From positions 3,044,285 to 3,108,284 of the forward strand of contig OY725488.1 in NCBI GenBank assembly GCA_963281255.1: a DNA stretch of 64,000 nucleotides, written 5' to 3'. A model generated the notes under the pieces. It saw nothing but the letters and a program-made list of their open reading frames with translations. It was not told where the DNA came from and made no database searches. Below, piece by piece: positions 47,743 through 57,721 of this stretch. The DNA is from Aphrocallistes beatrix. Lineage: Eukaryota; Porifera; Hexactinellida; Sceptrulophora; Aphrocallistidae. Positions within the stretch are counted from its first letter, which is position 1. Every line of letters begins with the position of its first letter. The translations under genes were made by a program, and so were the position numbers.

Positions 47743-48526
47743 AAAAGTTAATCACATCAGCCACTAACTGTTTTCTCTCTAATTTAATAAATAACATGAA
47801 TTCTTTACACAGGCTTCATACTGAAAATACAAGGAAATTGAAGAAATTTAAAAGTACTTGAATGGAGGAATTAGGAAGTTGAGGAACACTCAGTAGATTT
47901 AAGCAACTATACTATATCACCTGTTATTAACATTCTTAATTTACGTACTTACCCAATTTCGTATTGTATGTATTTCCTACCTCAGTATATTCATAAAAAT
48001 ACGTATATTTACTTTTCAGTATCGTTTCTAAAGCAATATACATTTTTAACAATAGCCTTCTTTTAATCCATGGTCCAGGTTCACAAATTTGGCGTACAGG
48101 CCTTATATAACGTAGGTCACGGGTCAACATATGTATCGAATCGCTGGAAATGTAATGCTGGACAGGATCTCAACAATCAAAATGTGACCTGGTGTGATTA
48201 AAAGAAGATATTATGAATAGATACAATCCTGGTGATATCACATTAATGATGTAAATTCAAATATTAATAATATAAATATTTCATGAGATATCAACCAAAA
48301 ACTGAGACTGAAATTTGATGTGCCACTGCTAACTCATTTTGTGAAAATTTAAAAATATAAACTTAAAAATGAAATACACCAACTCTCTTCTTTCACTGGT
48401 ATAATTATTTTTGATCCAGGGCGAATACTTTTGGAGTTAAAAGAGATTAAAAGAGAAGAAGAGATTAAGTGTGACTTCAAATCCGCCGCTGAATCTGATA
48501 ACACTCGTAGAAATTGTTAGTGGAAT

Positions 48527-48601
<75 letters not shown>

Positions 48602-48602
48602 G
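48527..48602. repeat. TA microsatellite
   Basis: About 75 bp of alternating TA with two C interruptions, just outside the right arm of the P-like element. Confidence 0.9.
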
Positions 48603-48604
48603 TA

Positions 48605-49830
48605 CATATTACTGTGTGGTGTAGATTGATATTTCAGCGACCTTTGCAAATTTTATCGGGTCAAGCCCCCTAGCCCCTCATTTGCTCGCTTCGCACGCAC
48701 ACGACCCCATAAATACAAAATCCTGGCCATGTCCCTGCATTAATGCTGGTCTTCTCATTCTAGGACGGTCGAATTTAAGTTGGCTTCTCTAAATTAAAAT
48801 CCCTGGAGCCGCCACTGCCTCTCATGCTTGTGAGATTATTTGTGATGGAATTAGTATTTGTATGCATTCTAGTCAGGCTAGGAGTATAACGAAAAAGACA
48901 AAACTTGGAGGGTTTGGTCTAGTTATAATCAAACTGCCAGCTTCCAGGCAAAGCTCCTGGACCCCACTGGGATGCTCACAGCGCATCCCAGACCTCTAGC
49001 CGGTTTTATGCCCCCTAATGAATTGACAATAGTTCTACGCCAATTAATCTTCAAATTAACTTAGGAGACCAAAATGACAAAGATTCAATCGAACTCGATC
49101 TACCAAACACAGATTCACTCCCCCAACATATTTAACAGTTCCAGATTATACAGATTCACTGCAACTTTACCAGAGCTTGCTAATTAAAATATTCTCAAAC
49201 GAATAAAAAAAATTTGCCAGAAATTTTAAAAATCCTTCAGTTTCTTCAGTTTCCATAACCTGATACAAACATAGATAGAGAGAAAGCTTTGTGTACGATT
49301 CACAAATCAAGAATAAACATCTAGGACAAGGACTACGGGTAAAAAAAGAATTGGAGCATCAAATGATATATTTTCGGAAGGGTCTCTTTTCGGATGGTGA
49401 ATTATAGATCCACGAGAAATCTGATTGCAACCGCAATTCTGTACATTTATATGATGGTGAAAAATCCAGCATTAAGATGTAACTGAACAGCTAAGAGCCG
49501 TACATCTCAAGGAAAAGCTGACACTTGTGTAGCTATAGATGGGAAAGCGGAATAAGGCAGAATTTTCAAAACTGGAATAAGGTCAAATTTTCAATTTGGA
49601 TCTAGAGGATGAATGGTTTTTAAATTTGTGTACTAAAGAATGGATGATCGATTGGGAGCATTTTTCGGTTTGTTGGGAAACAAAGGAGATTTTGAGGTTT
49701 TTTGACGTGGAATATTTTTAAAATCCGCCTAAAGAGGTTTTATGCAAAATGTATATTTATCTTTCATTCATTTCAGTATTACGTAAATATCACTCGACTC
49801 TTTCCAGTTGTGATCATTCGGCCTTATTCC
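48605..49830. other. Intronic sequence, nothing recognised
   Basis: A patch at 48950-49000 (gcttccaggcaaagctcctg) resembles 33225-33330. No ends or coding motifs supported. Confidence 0.4.
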
Positions 49831-49859
49831 AGTGCTGAAACAAACTGATAGCATCTCTG

Positions 49860-50592
49860 TTGGTAAGTGGAGAATATCCTCTTCCAAACAAGTATGGAAT
49901 CTTGGAACTTGGCTCGACAACACCCTCTCAATGTCTACTCAGGTCAGCAAAGTTCCCTCCTCATGTGATGAATTTTATGAATTGTACTTTGGATGCAAAG
50001 TTGGTGATCAAGGCACCTCATGTATGTTGTGTTGGTTGCACAAGTTCACTGTCAGCATGGTACAAAGGCACCGGATCTGGACTAACCTTTGGAGTTCCAA
50101 TGATATGGAGAGAGCCTCTAGATCATTCAACTGACTGTTATTTCTGTTTAACAGATATTCAAGGTTTGTTAATAACACACTTATATTCAATTATTCGCAA
50201 TTAATTTGGGTATTTATGAGTGTTTATCATTTCTATCTGTTCTTAATATAGGTTTCAATAGGAAGAGCAAAAATCCATAGTTTATCCAAATCTTCCTTCC
50301 GCTATGAGTGCTGTTTGCACATTCTATAGATATTCCCGTATCTCGGGCCCCGTTCGATCTGGAAAGGAACGATACAATTAAATCAGAAGAATCAGTATCA
50401 GACGGAGATTCCTATGCCCCAGAAACTGACACTGTTGAGAAACAACATCTCATAACGCAACCTAAACTCAATGATTTGATCCAAGATTTAAGGCTAACAA
50501 AACAGCAGAGTGAACTATTAGCTTCACGTCTAGGGGAATGGAATCTTCAGGATGAAGATGTGTGGATTTCATCATTTAGAAAACGCTTTTAA
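49860..50592 (+). pseudogene. Transposon-family protein N-terminus (CCxxC...FGVPMIWREP type)
   Basis: Reads HVCCVGCTSSLSAWYKGTG, then LTFGVPMIWREPLDHSTDCY and FCLTDIQ, with paired cysteines that probably bind zinc. A GT-AG intron (about 50163-50251) fits. Downstream, after a one-base shift, comes IVYPNLPSAMSAV, then an acidic stretch and LITQPKLNDLIQDLRLTKQQ with SELLASRLGEWNLQDED. The order is that of a multi-copy invertebrate protein family of unknown function usually found in repeats. The remainder is absent. Confidence 0.55.
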
Positions 50593-51333
50593 AATAAAAT
50601 TTTGTTGTACAGTGTGATTCATCATTAAGATTCGAAAATAAAAAACTAGAAAAGTACACCACTGAAACCCCTATGTCAACTTTTGGAAGATAGTCACTAG
50701 CCTATTTTTAAAATTTGTTTACTTTATGTATCTAATGTAAACAAAAGTAAACAATTAATTTATCATATCGATCTGAAAATATAATATTCGAAATTTACAA
50801 CCCTAAAAATCCCATGTCAACCGTTGTAAGCTAGTCTCTAGCGAATTTTTAAAATTCATCAAATGGTGTTAAAATATGTATATAAAGGAGTGAAAATATA
50901 CACAAAACCTTTTTTATTGCTATACATTGTAATATAATTGAGACATATCATATAAGTTATTGCTTAGAAGAATTAATAACAAAGACAGCCTACAATAGTA
51001 TTGTATAGAAAAAGTGTGAACAATTGTTTTCCATCTTTTACATATCAGTGAAACCTGTATATAACGGCCACCCAAGGGACTGGACAAAATTGGCCGTTAT
51101 ACACAGGTGGTCGTTATATACAGGTGATTGTCTTAATCGCAAAAAGGTATCAACGTAGTGCAATAAATATCAAGTTTTTAGAAATCCCTTACTTGAAGTA
51201 ATTACATGAAATTTGTTTATCGTTCGTAACATTCCCTGTAATAAACACATACTAGGGCATTCAAAAAGTCTTGCGGGTCATATCACAAAAGTAAGTGTAT
51301 ACACTATAGATACTAATGTAGTAGATTTTTTAT

Positions 51334-52954
51334 TCAAAGTAATCCACTCCTACTGGACACACATTTTCTCAATCTTTCAATCCACTGAACAAACACTTTA
51401 TTGTACTTTTCTTGCGGGATGGATTTGAAGTACTGGTATAAAGCAGTTCCGAGTGCTTGTGTCGTGTCAAATTCTTTACACTGGAGATTGATTTTCAACT
51501 TTGGAAAGAGCCAAAAATCACAGGGAGCTAGGTCTGGTGAGTATGGAGGGTGAGGAAGTAATTCTATCCTCTCAGATTCCAAAAAATTCTTGGTAAGCTT
51601 GGCTGTGTGGGAACTGGCATTGCGAGGGGTGCCCGATAAATATTTAGTCTTGAATTCAAAACTCTAATGAAAACATAATTTTACTATAATTGTTCAAAGT
51701 ACTCTCCTCCAACCTTGATACATCTGTCCATTCTGTAAAACCATCGATCTAAAGTTTGCATAAATTCACTTTCTTCTATGCCCTCTAATATGTCCGACAG
51801 AGCCAGTGCGACATCCTCATTGCTATTGAAAACTCTTCCCTTTAAGTGTTTCTTAATACGAGGAAAGAGCCAAAAGTCACAGGGAGCCAAATCCGGACTT
51901 AATAGGGTGGGTGTGGTAACTCTTCTAACCCGTTCTGTTCAAGAAATTCTCTAGTCTTCATCGCTTTATGAGAATTTGTTCCCTTGAAAGTTCAATATTT
52001 TGATTTATATTTGCTGAAGCCATTCCTTGAAATGGATAGTATTAGAAAGGAAATAATAGATAGAGCTCTAAATTGTACAATATAATAATACAATATAATG
52101 AAGTAGAGGTATAGCTTATGGTTTGTCTATAACAGCTAATTTGGCTCAGAGGCTAAAAATATATCGGGCACCCTTCGTATCAATCAATAATTTAATACCT
52201 CTCATTCCAGCCTTTGGACGAGCTTCATTTACATTTTTAATCAAGTTTGGTAGGATTTTCTGAGTAAAATAGGTCGTATTGATAGATTTACCACTCTCAG
52301 AAGGTAATTGTAATACAATATCGCCACTATTGAAGAAAAGTGTATACATTACCTTCGGGTTTCTGAAATCGGGCCTGGGAACTTGTGCCGGTTTTCATCT
52401 CCTTTCACCCACGATCGCATTTTATACTTGCTATATGCAGTGGAAAACGGTATCCAAGTCTCATCACCAGTTATAATTTCTGTAGGCGGCTAGAATCAGA
52501 CTTATCATATGTTTCCAAGAGCTTCTTGGCTGTATTTACCCGGGTGAGCCTTTGTTTCTCACTGAGAATATGCGAGGAACCATTTGACACAAATCGATCG
52601 GTAGCCAAGACGAATGGTCAGAATTGAGTGAATTGCTCCCGATGACATCTCCATACTATGCGCTATCTGATCGACTGCTAAAAACCTGTCTTCCATCACC
52701 ATTCTCTCAATTATTGCAACATTATCTGGAGTACTGACGGATATCGGTCTTCCTGAGCGAGGTAAATCTGCCACATCAGTATCTCCAGACCTAAATCGTG
52801 CAGCCCATCGTTCAATGGTGGATCTGGAAGGACAATCCATGCCTAGTATCTCCTGCAACTCATTGTGAATCAGTACGCACTGGATATTGAGTTTTGTTCG
52901 AAATTCAATGTACGCTCTCCATTTCAAATTGAAATTCTCATCTTTAGAAGCCAT
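51334..52954 (-). pseudogene. Mariner transposase, copy 2 (interrupted)
   Basis: MASKDENFNLKWRAYIEFRT from 52954, then STIERWAARFRSGD, LPRSGRPISVS, GDETWIPF near 52455 and FFNSGDIVLQLPSESGK. At GIKLLID (the second catalytic Asp) a 555-bp mariner derivative intervenes. Beyond it come ELLPHPPYSPDLAPCDFWLF and PKLKINLQCKEF, ending at 51334. Several frameshifts besides the insertion. Confidence 0.88.
51623..52177 (-). mobile_element. Internally deleted mariner of a second subfamily (555 bp)
   Basis: Inverted ends cgaggggtgcccgataaata and cgaagggtgcccgatatatt (complement). TA follows the right end; the left copy has mutated to TG. The minus strand encodes MASANINQNIELSREQ directly joined to NSHKAMKTREFLEQNGLEEL and then LAPCDFWLFPRIKKHLKGR, so the middle of the transposase is deleted. 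Confidence 0.85.
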
Positions 52955-53176
52955 TTTCTCGAGTATGCTGAAATAGGTGTCATGTGAAAAGCTAGAAAAT
53001 TCTGAATTTTTATTCAATCAGTCTATAATTTGGAACATTTAAAGATAAGATTTAAGTTTAAATTATATATGAAGGTTGAGAACTTTACAGCGATAATAAT
53101 TGAAATACAACTCAATCCGCAAGACTTATTGAATGACCTAGTAAAAGGTGAAAAAGGTGAAGGCCTTTATGGACAG

Positions 53177-53343
53177 CAGGGTTTCATACAGAGGGTGGTA
53201 GGGAGGGCACTTGCCCCCCTAGAAATAAAATGAAGAAATACAATGTAGCATAAAATGAAGAGATGTGAGCTAGTACCTGGCCCCCTTAAAAATTGGATGT
53301 AACAGATCGCCCCCCTTGCATGCAAATCCTGTATGAGACACTG
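53177..53343. mobile_element. Small MITE, 167 bp, cagggtttcatacag ends
   Basis: Ends cagggtttcatacag and cagtgtctcatacag (complement), bordered by gacag on both sides (53172-53176, 53344-53348). Interior contains runs tgccccc and cgcccccc. hAT-like ends, but the apparent duplication is only 5 bp. Confidence 0.65.
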
Positions 53344-53570
53344 GACAGGTAGTAGCGCTTATAGACAGGTGATGGCCGTTATACACAGTTTATGGTCAGT
53401 ACGGGACTACAAACGGGTGGCTGCTGGCCGCGTTGAGCAGGTGACCGCTGTACACAGGTTCAATATTATGGAATTTCGTACGGGACTGTTCATTGGTGAC
53501 CGCTATAGACTGGTAACCGTTATATAGAGTGGCCGTTATAGCAAGTTCGACCGTATATTACAAATATACA

Positions 53571-54042
53571 CTGCCTGAACATAAGTATTCGTACACCCCA
53601 TAATTCCCCATACAAATAGTTATAATACTGATTTATTTAGCGAGTCAAGGTATTTGTTGGTAAGAGATACGCTCAATTTAACTTCAAATTCGAATTCTCC
53701 ATATTCGAATTACTCACTTTTTAATCTTTCAACTTGTTTACACTCCCACAAGGTTAAAATTTTTCAAACTGCGCTACCTCATACCACCAATGCCATAATA
53801 TACAATGGTGATCACTCGCGACATGTGGCATAGGAAAGCAAATACTGAAAAAACTTAATCTTGAAGAAGAGTAATTAAGTTGAAATCTTATAAAGTGGGT
53901 AATTCGAATATGGAGAATTCGAATTTGAAGTCAAATTAAGTGTCTCTCTTACCAATTAAATACATTGACTCGCTAAATAAATCAGTATTATAACTATTTG
54001 TATGGGGAATTATGGGGTGTACGAATACTTTTGTTCAGTCAG
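53571..54042. mobile_element. Tc1-type MITE (family T), 472 bp
   Basis: Ends ctgcctgaacataagtattc and ctgactgaacaaaagtattc (complement), continuing gtacaccccataattcccca; nearly perfect palindrome over more than 100 bp each side. It abuts a TA microsatellite at 54043-54067. Confidence 0.82.
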
Positions 54043-54189
54043 TATATATATATATATATATATATATTTGCAATACATCCTTAATATTAAAACTCCATTA
54101 ATGTTTGTGTAGTCTGTTTCATAATTATTGGTACTATTTTTGAACGATATTTTTTACTGATTAAATGTTGTCGATTGGTTAGTGATTAA

Positions 54190-55205
54190 TTAATTGTAAA
54201 TTTTGAGTAGAGAAAAAACGATTATGAGACAAATTAATTTGATCTTCTCTTCTTTGCTTTGGATGAAAAGTTTCAATCTTTTGGTCATGGAAAATACAAA
54301 ATTCCTGAGAAAATCTGGGGTAATAGTCTCCCACTCTTTCAATATGGCATCTTTTAATTCAGACAAATTGGCGAAGTGTTCTGTTGGGAGAAGCTGCTTT
54401 AGTACTCCCCAGAGGTTCTCAATTGGATTAAGATCAGGGAATTGCTTAGCCAAGCTTGAGCAATGTTTATGTCGAACTTCCATGCTTTACTGAGGCTTGA
54501 AGTGTGAATTGGCGAAATATCCTCCTGTAGTACCCAGCCTTCAGGATATAAAAAATCATAAATTTCTTGCAGGCATTCATCTAGAGTATCAATGTAACGA
54601 CCGGAGTTAAAATTTCCTTCGAAAACCTTCAAAATAGTTGTTCTGCGAAACGAAATGCCGCCACAGATATGAATCTTCGGTGGGTGTTGGGGGATTTCCT
54701 GAATTGTAGTTTGTGTTCCCTTGGTCCAGAATCGAGAATAATTCCGGTTTTACCAAACTGAGCACTCGTCTGTGACAATTACTCTCCCAATCCTGTTTAA
54801 GATTATTTTTAGCCCAAACAACTCTCTTTTCGGCAGTTAAGGTGTGATGAATGGCCCCCTGATAGGTTTCCTCGATCTGAAGCCGGATTTTCGAATAGTC
54901 CTATAAACAGTAGTAGTTGAAGGTGCATTGGGATGAGTAGCTGCTAATTTCCCTCTTAAATTACGAACATACATCGTCGGTGAGCGTTTTAGAGTTGTAA
55001 TTAAGGATTGTTAATGCCGAAAAGCGATAATCGAAGGTCGACATGCTCCCAGTTTATGCTTATGTGACTTATTCTCACGAATAAGTTTCAAAGTGCGAAA
55101 AACAGTCATTCTAGGGATGTCTGTTCTTCGGCAAATTTATATCGGATATGTTATTCCAGAGTCAAAAAGGTTTTTAACAATATCCCTACGATCTTTTTGA
55201 GTCAT
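54190..55205 (-). pseudogene. Tc1-like transposase (DD34E), degenerate
   Basis: MTQKDRRDIVKNLFDSGITY from 55205, soon interrupted; RRTDIPRMTVFRTLK (HTH), TTVYRTIRKSGFRSRKPIRG and GPFIT follow. The first catalytic Asp lies near 54765 in a damaged stretch. Then GWVLQEDISPIHTS (second Asp) and FPDLNPIENLWGVLKQLL (Glu) come before an ending with KLFIQSKEEKIK. Stops and frameshifts throughout. Confidence 0.82.
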
Positions 55206-55469
55206 TTTAGTTACTATTTCATTGAAAGAAGTAAGAATTGTTCATTTTAAAACGAAATATAAAATAAAAATAGGCTGTAAAAATAACATTGAAAAAACGG
55301 TAGCGGCCTCTCTCTATTTTGGATGCAAACTCGAAAATAATGATATTTTAGAAGTATTTTGCAGCATAATGCGAGAACATGGAGTAAAATAACTTCCTAA
55401 ACCGTTTATAGGTGAATTGTAACACTGTTAAAGAAATACATAAAGAAATGATATATTTTCTATATAGTA

Positions 55470-55897
55470 CTGTTGCATGAAAAAATGCCCCCCCCGTGAA
55501 AAAATGCCCCCACCATGGATATTAATGTAATATGGGGGGGGTGCAAAATTTAATGGAGTTAGCGTGAAAAATTGCCCCCCCGTGAAAAAATGCCCCCACC
55601 ATGGATATTCTTGAGTTTAACACTAAATATTGCTGATACTATTTAAATACGATACATTTATGAAAGTCATTGTCATTACTTCACACGACTAGTTTGTTGA
55701 TTTGCAATGCTTTAGTAAACGAATAGAAGCCAAATAGCATTCAAAATGTTTTGTATAAGCATTGGCATACTTTAGAATATCCATGGTGGGGGGCATTTTT
55801 TCACGGGGGGGCAATTTTTCACGCTAACTAAATTAAATTTTGCCCCCCCCCCATATTACATGAATATCCATGGTGGGGGCATTTTTTCATGCAACAG
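55470..55897. mobile_element. MITE with poly-C/poly-G runs, 428 bp
   Basis: Ends ctgttgcatgaaaaaatgcc on both strands, TA borders (55468-55469, 55898-55899). Each arm has several aaaaaatgccccc and ttgcccccc blocks plus ccaccatggatatt. It is inserted in the terminal region of the Tc1 element. Confidence 0.82.
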
Positions 55898-56220
55898 TAC
55901 CAATAATTATGAAACAGACTATCTGTAACGAAATGATTGAATAAACTGCCAGGCGTAAAAAGCTGATTTTTGGCATGTGGGAGTTTTCTGGCTATGGTTC
56001 CAGTAAATTCTGAGCTCAGACGAAAATATCGACTCATCATGGAATTATGACGTCATTGTCACGCTTTTTAATATTAGAAATTTCAGCTTTTCGACTATAA
56101 CTCAGCCATTTTAAGTGTTAGTGAAATTTTAATAGAATGTGCTTATTAATATACCTCACATATGATGCAACTATCATAAAAAATGATGACTCATCACTTT
56201 TTATGACGTCATCATTACGC

Positions 56221-56755
56221 ATCACATTAATTAATTATAAGGGATATAACATCTCTAAATACGTCTGTCCTGCTGTTATAATCGATATCACTCGAAAAAT
56301 CACCAAAATGATCAATTTTTAGAATTTTTTGATGAGTAATGATGACGTCATAAAAAGTGATGATTCATCATTTTTTATGATAGTTGCATCATATGTGAGG
56401 TATGTTAGTATACAGATTTTACCAAAATTTCAGCCTTCTATCTCCTATAATGGCTGAGTTATGCTCGAATAACTGCATTGCTTAACTTTTAAAAATGTGA
56501 CAATGGCGTCATAATTCCATGATGAGTCGACATTTTGCTCTGAGCTCAGAACTTACTGGAGCCATAGCCAAAATACTCCCACATGCCAAAAATGAGCTTT
56601 CTACGCCTGGCAGTTTCTTCATCAATCAATTCGTTACAGATATATATATATATATATATATATAAATATACATTAATCGAGTTTTAATAGTAAGGATATA
56701 TATATAAATAAATAAATAAATAAATATACATTAATCGAGTTTTAATAGTAAGGAT
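56221..56755 (+). repeat. Family A repeat, copy 14, with tandemly duplicated tail
   Basis: Begins at cacattaattaattataagg without the GC head. It has ATGATGACGTCATAAA near 56340, GGCGTCATAATTCCATGATG near 56505 and caatcaattcgttacagata. The tail cattaatcgagttttaatag then taaggat occurs twice, ending 56697 and 56755. Confidence 0.83.
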
Positions 56756-56774
56756 ATATATATAGATATATATA

Positions 56775-56895
56775 TGTAACGAATTGATTGAAGAAACTGC
56801 CAGGCTCAGAAAACTAATTTTTGGTATGTGGGAGTCTTTTGGCTATGGCTTCACTAAGTTCTGAACTCAGATGAAAATGTCGACTCATCATTGAT
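56775..56895 (-). repeat. Family A fragment, copy 15 (inverted)
   Basis: gtaacgaattgattgaagaa, ctgccaggctcagaaaact, gggagtcttttggctatggc and gtcgactcatcat: the tail half of family A on the minus strand, facing copy 14 across a TA run. Confidence 0.8.
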
Positions 56896-57721
56896 GAATT
56901 TCAGTACTGATGATTATTCGCAATTTTGTTCCGGATTATCTTTCGATGAGCAGGTGTACTCCAAAAATTTTCTGCATATTACTTGCTTTTCTTATATTAT
57001 ACTCGCATATTTGCCAATAACAAGATCCAAACGATCAAATTCTGAAATGTAAAAAGTAAACAGATCGAAGTAAATTTTATAAAAACAGCTCCGCTTGTAA
57101 CCCTTAAAATAAAAACACAGATACTAACTGTACCCATACAAAAATAGTCGACCACCATGTTAAACCTTCATATACAAGTACATAGTATTAAAGTGAGTCA
57201 TTCATAAAGAAAATGGATTCAAACTATAAGATATGCTCTATTTTTCATTTCAAATTCGTATTTACACATTCTAATTACTCATTTTTGAGAACTCAATCAC
57301 TAACTTCGAGTTTAATAATATCAAATTTCGATACCTGATGCAACTTGCTACTACAGTTTGTCCCATAATTATTGCAACATGACTATACGATTCAGCTATG
57401 TTTGTATTGCATTCGCTACAAACGCATTATTTTTAGCTCCTATGTACGTTATTCGATATTTTTCAGCTTGGGTATATTTTCTTGATGAATTTTTTTTCGT
57501 ATTATCCACATTTTTCCTGTTGCGTCATCTTTTTTATCTGAATTCCTTCTGAGATATTGTTCTAACATAGAGAATCATCATTTTCGCTTAACCAGTTATA
57601 AAATGTCAAAAGAGGATATCCGTAAACAGATCCTAACACTTTCCGAAGGTGAGAAGCACAGTGTCAAGGAAATTTCTTCCATCATCGGTATCAACCGGAC
57701 AACAGTTTGGAGGATTCTTAA

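Larger units (their letters stand above)
42848..48515 (+). mobile_element. P-element-like transposon with long inverted ends (~5.7 kb with insertions)
   Basis: The outer arm 42848-43200 returns inverted at 48515-48125: acgagt...gcgacggatttgaagt, gagttggtgcattt, ggtctcagttttttggttaa, tcatgaaatattta, gttgacc. An inner pair, 44345-44430 (cgtgacctacgttatataag, aatttgtgaacctggaccat), returns inverted at 48125-48048. Between them is a THAP/P-type transposase. The left side is interrupted by a foldback (43190-44343) and the gene by a pogo MITE. A clear 8-bp target duplication was not found. Confidence 0.75.
51252..53141 (-). mobile_element. Mariner transposon, copy 2, with a second mariner inside
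   Basis: Ends ctagggcattcaaaaagtct at 51252 and ctaggtcattcaataagtct on the complement of 53141; TA at 51250-51251 and 53142-53143. Same family as 26136-27474. Length without the insertion is about 1335 bp. Confidence 0.9.
51046..53553. mobile_element. Pogo/Tigger-type MITE, copy 2, split by insertions
   Basis: Left end cagtgaaacctgtatataac and right end cggtcgaacttgctataacg on the complement; about 450 bp once insertions are removed, inverted relative to copy 1 (3162-3606). A mariner sits at 51252-53141 and a small MITE at 53177-53343. The flanking TA is mutated on the left. Confidence 0.85.
54112..55919 (-). mobile_element. Tc1-like transposon carrying a G/C-run MITE
   Basis: Ends gtctgtttcataattattgg at 54112 and the same on the complement of 55919, with TA at 54110-54111 and 55920-55921. 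The right terminal region is split by a 428-bp MITE. Confidence 0.85.
54076..56221 (-). repeat. Family A repeat, copy 13 (inverted), split by a Tc1 element
   Basis: The tail (atccttaatattaaaactcc at 54076) lies left of the Tc1 element, the rest at 55922-56221: cgaaatgattgaataaactg, TATGACGTCATTGTCA near 56047 and TATGACGTCATCATTACGCA near 56202. The GC head is absent; it meets copy 14 at the head side. Confidence 0.78.

Noticed and set aside
48437-48649. 70-codon frame of alternating Tyr and Ile
   Set aside because: Translation of the TA microsatellite.
55828-56322. Frames in the A repeats (also at 23272, 24178, 33631, 37060)
   Set aside because: The same residues recur wherever a family A copy lies, following the repeat and not conserved as protein.
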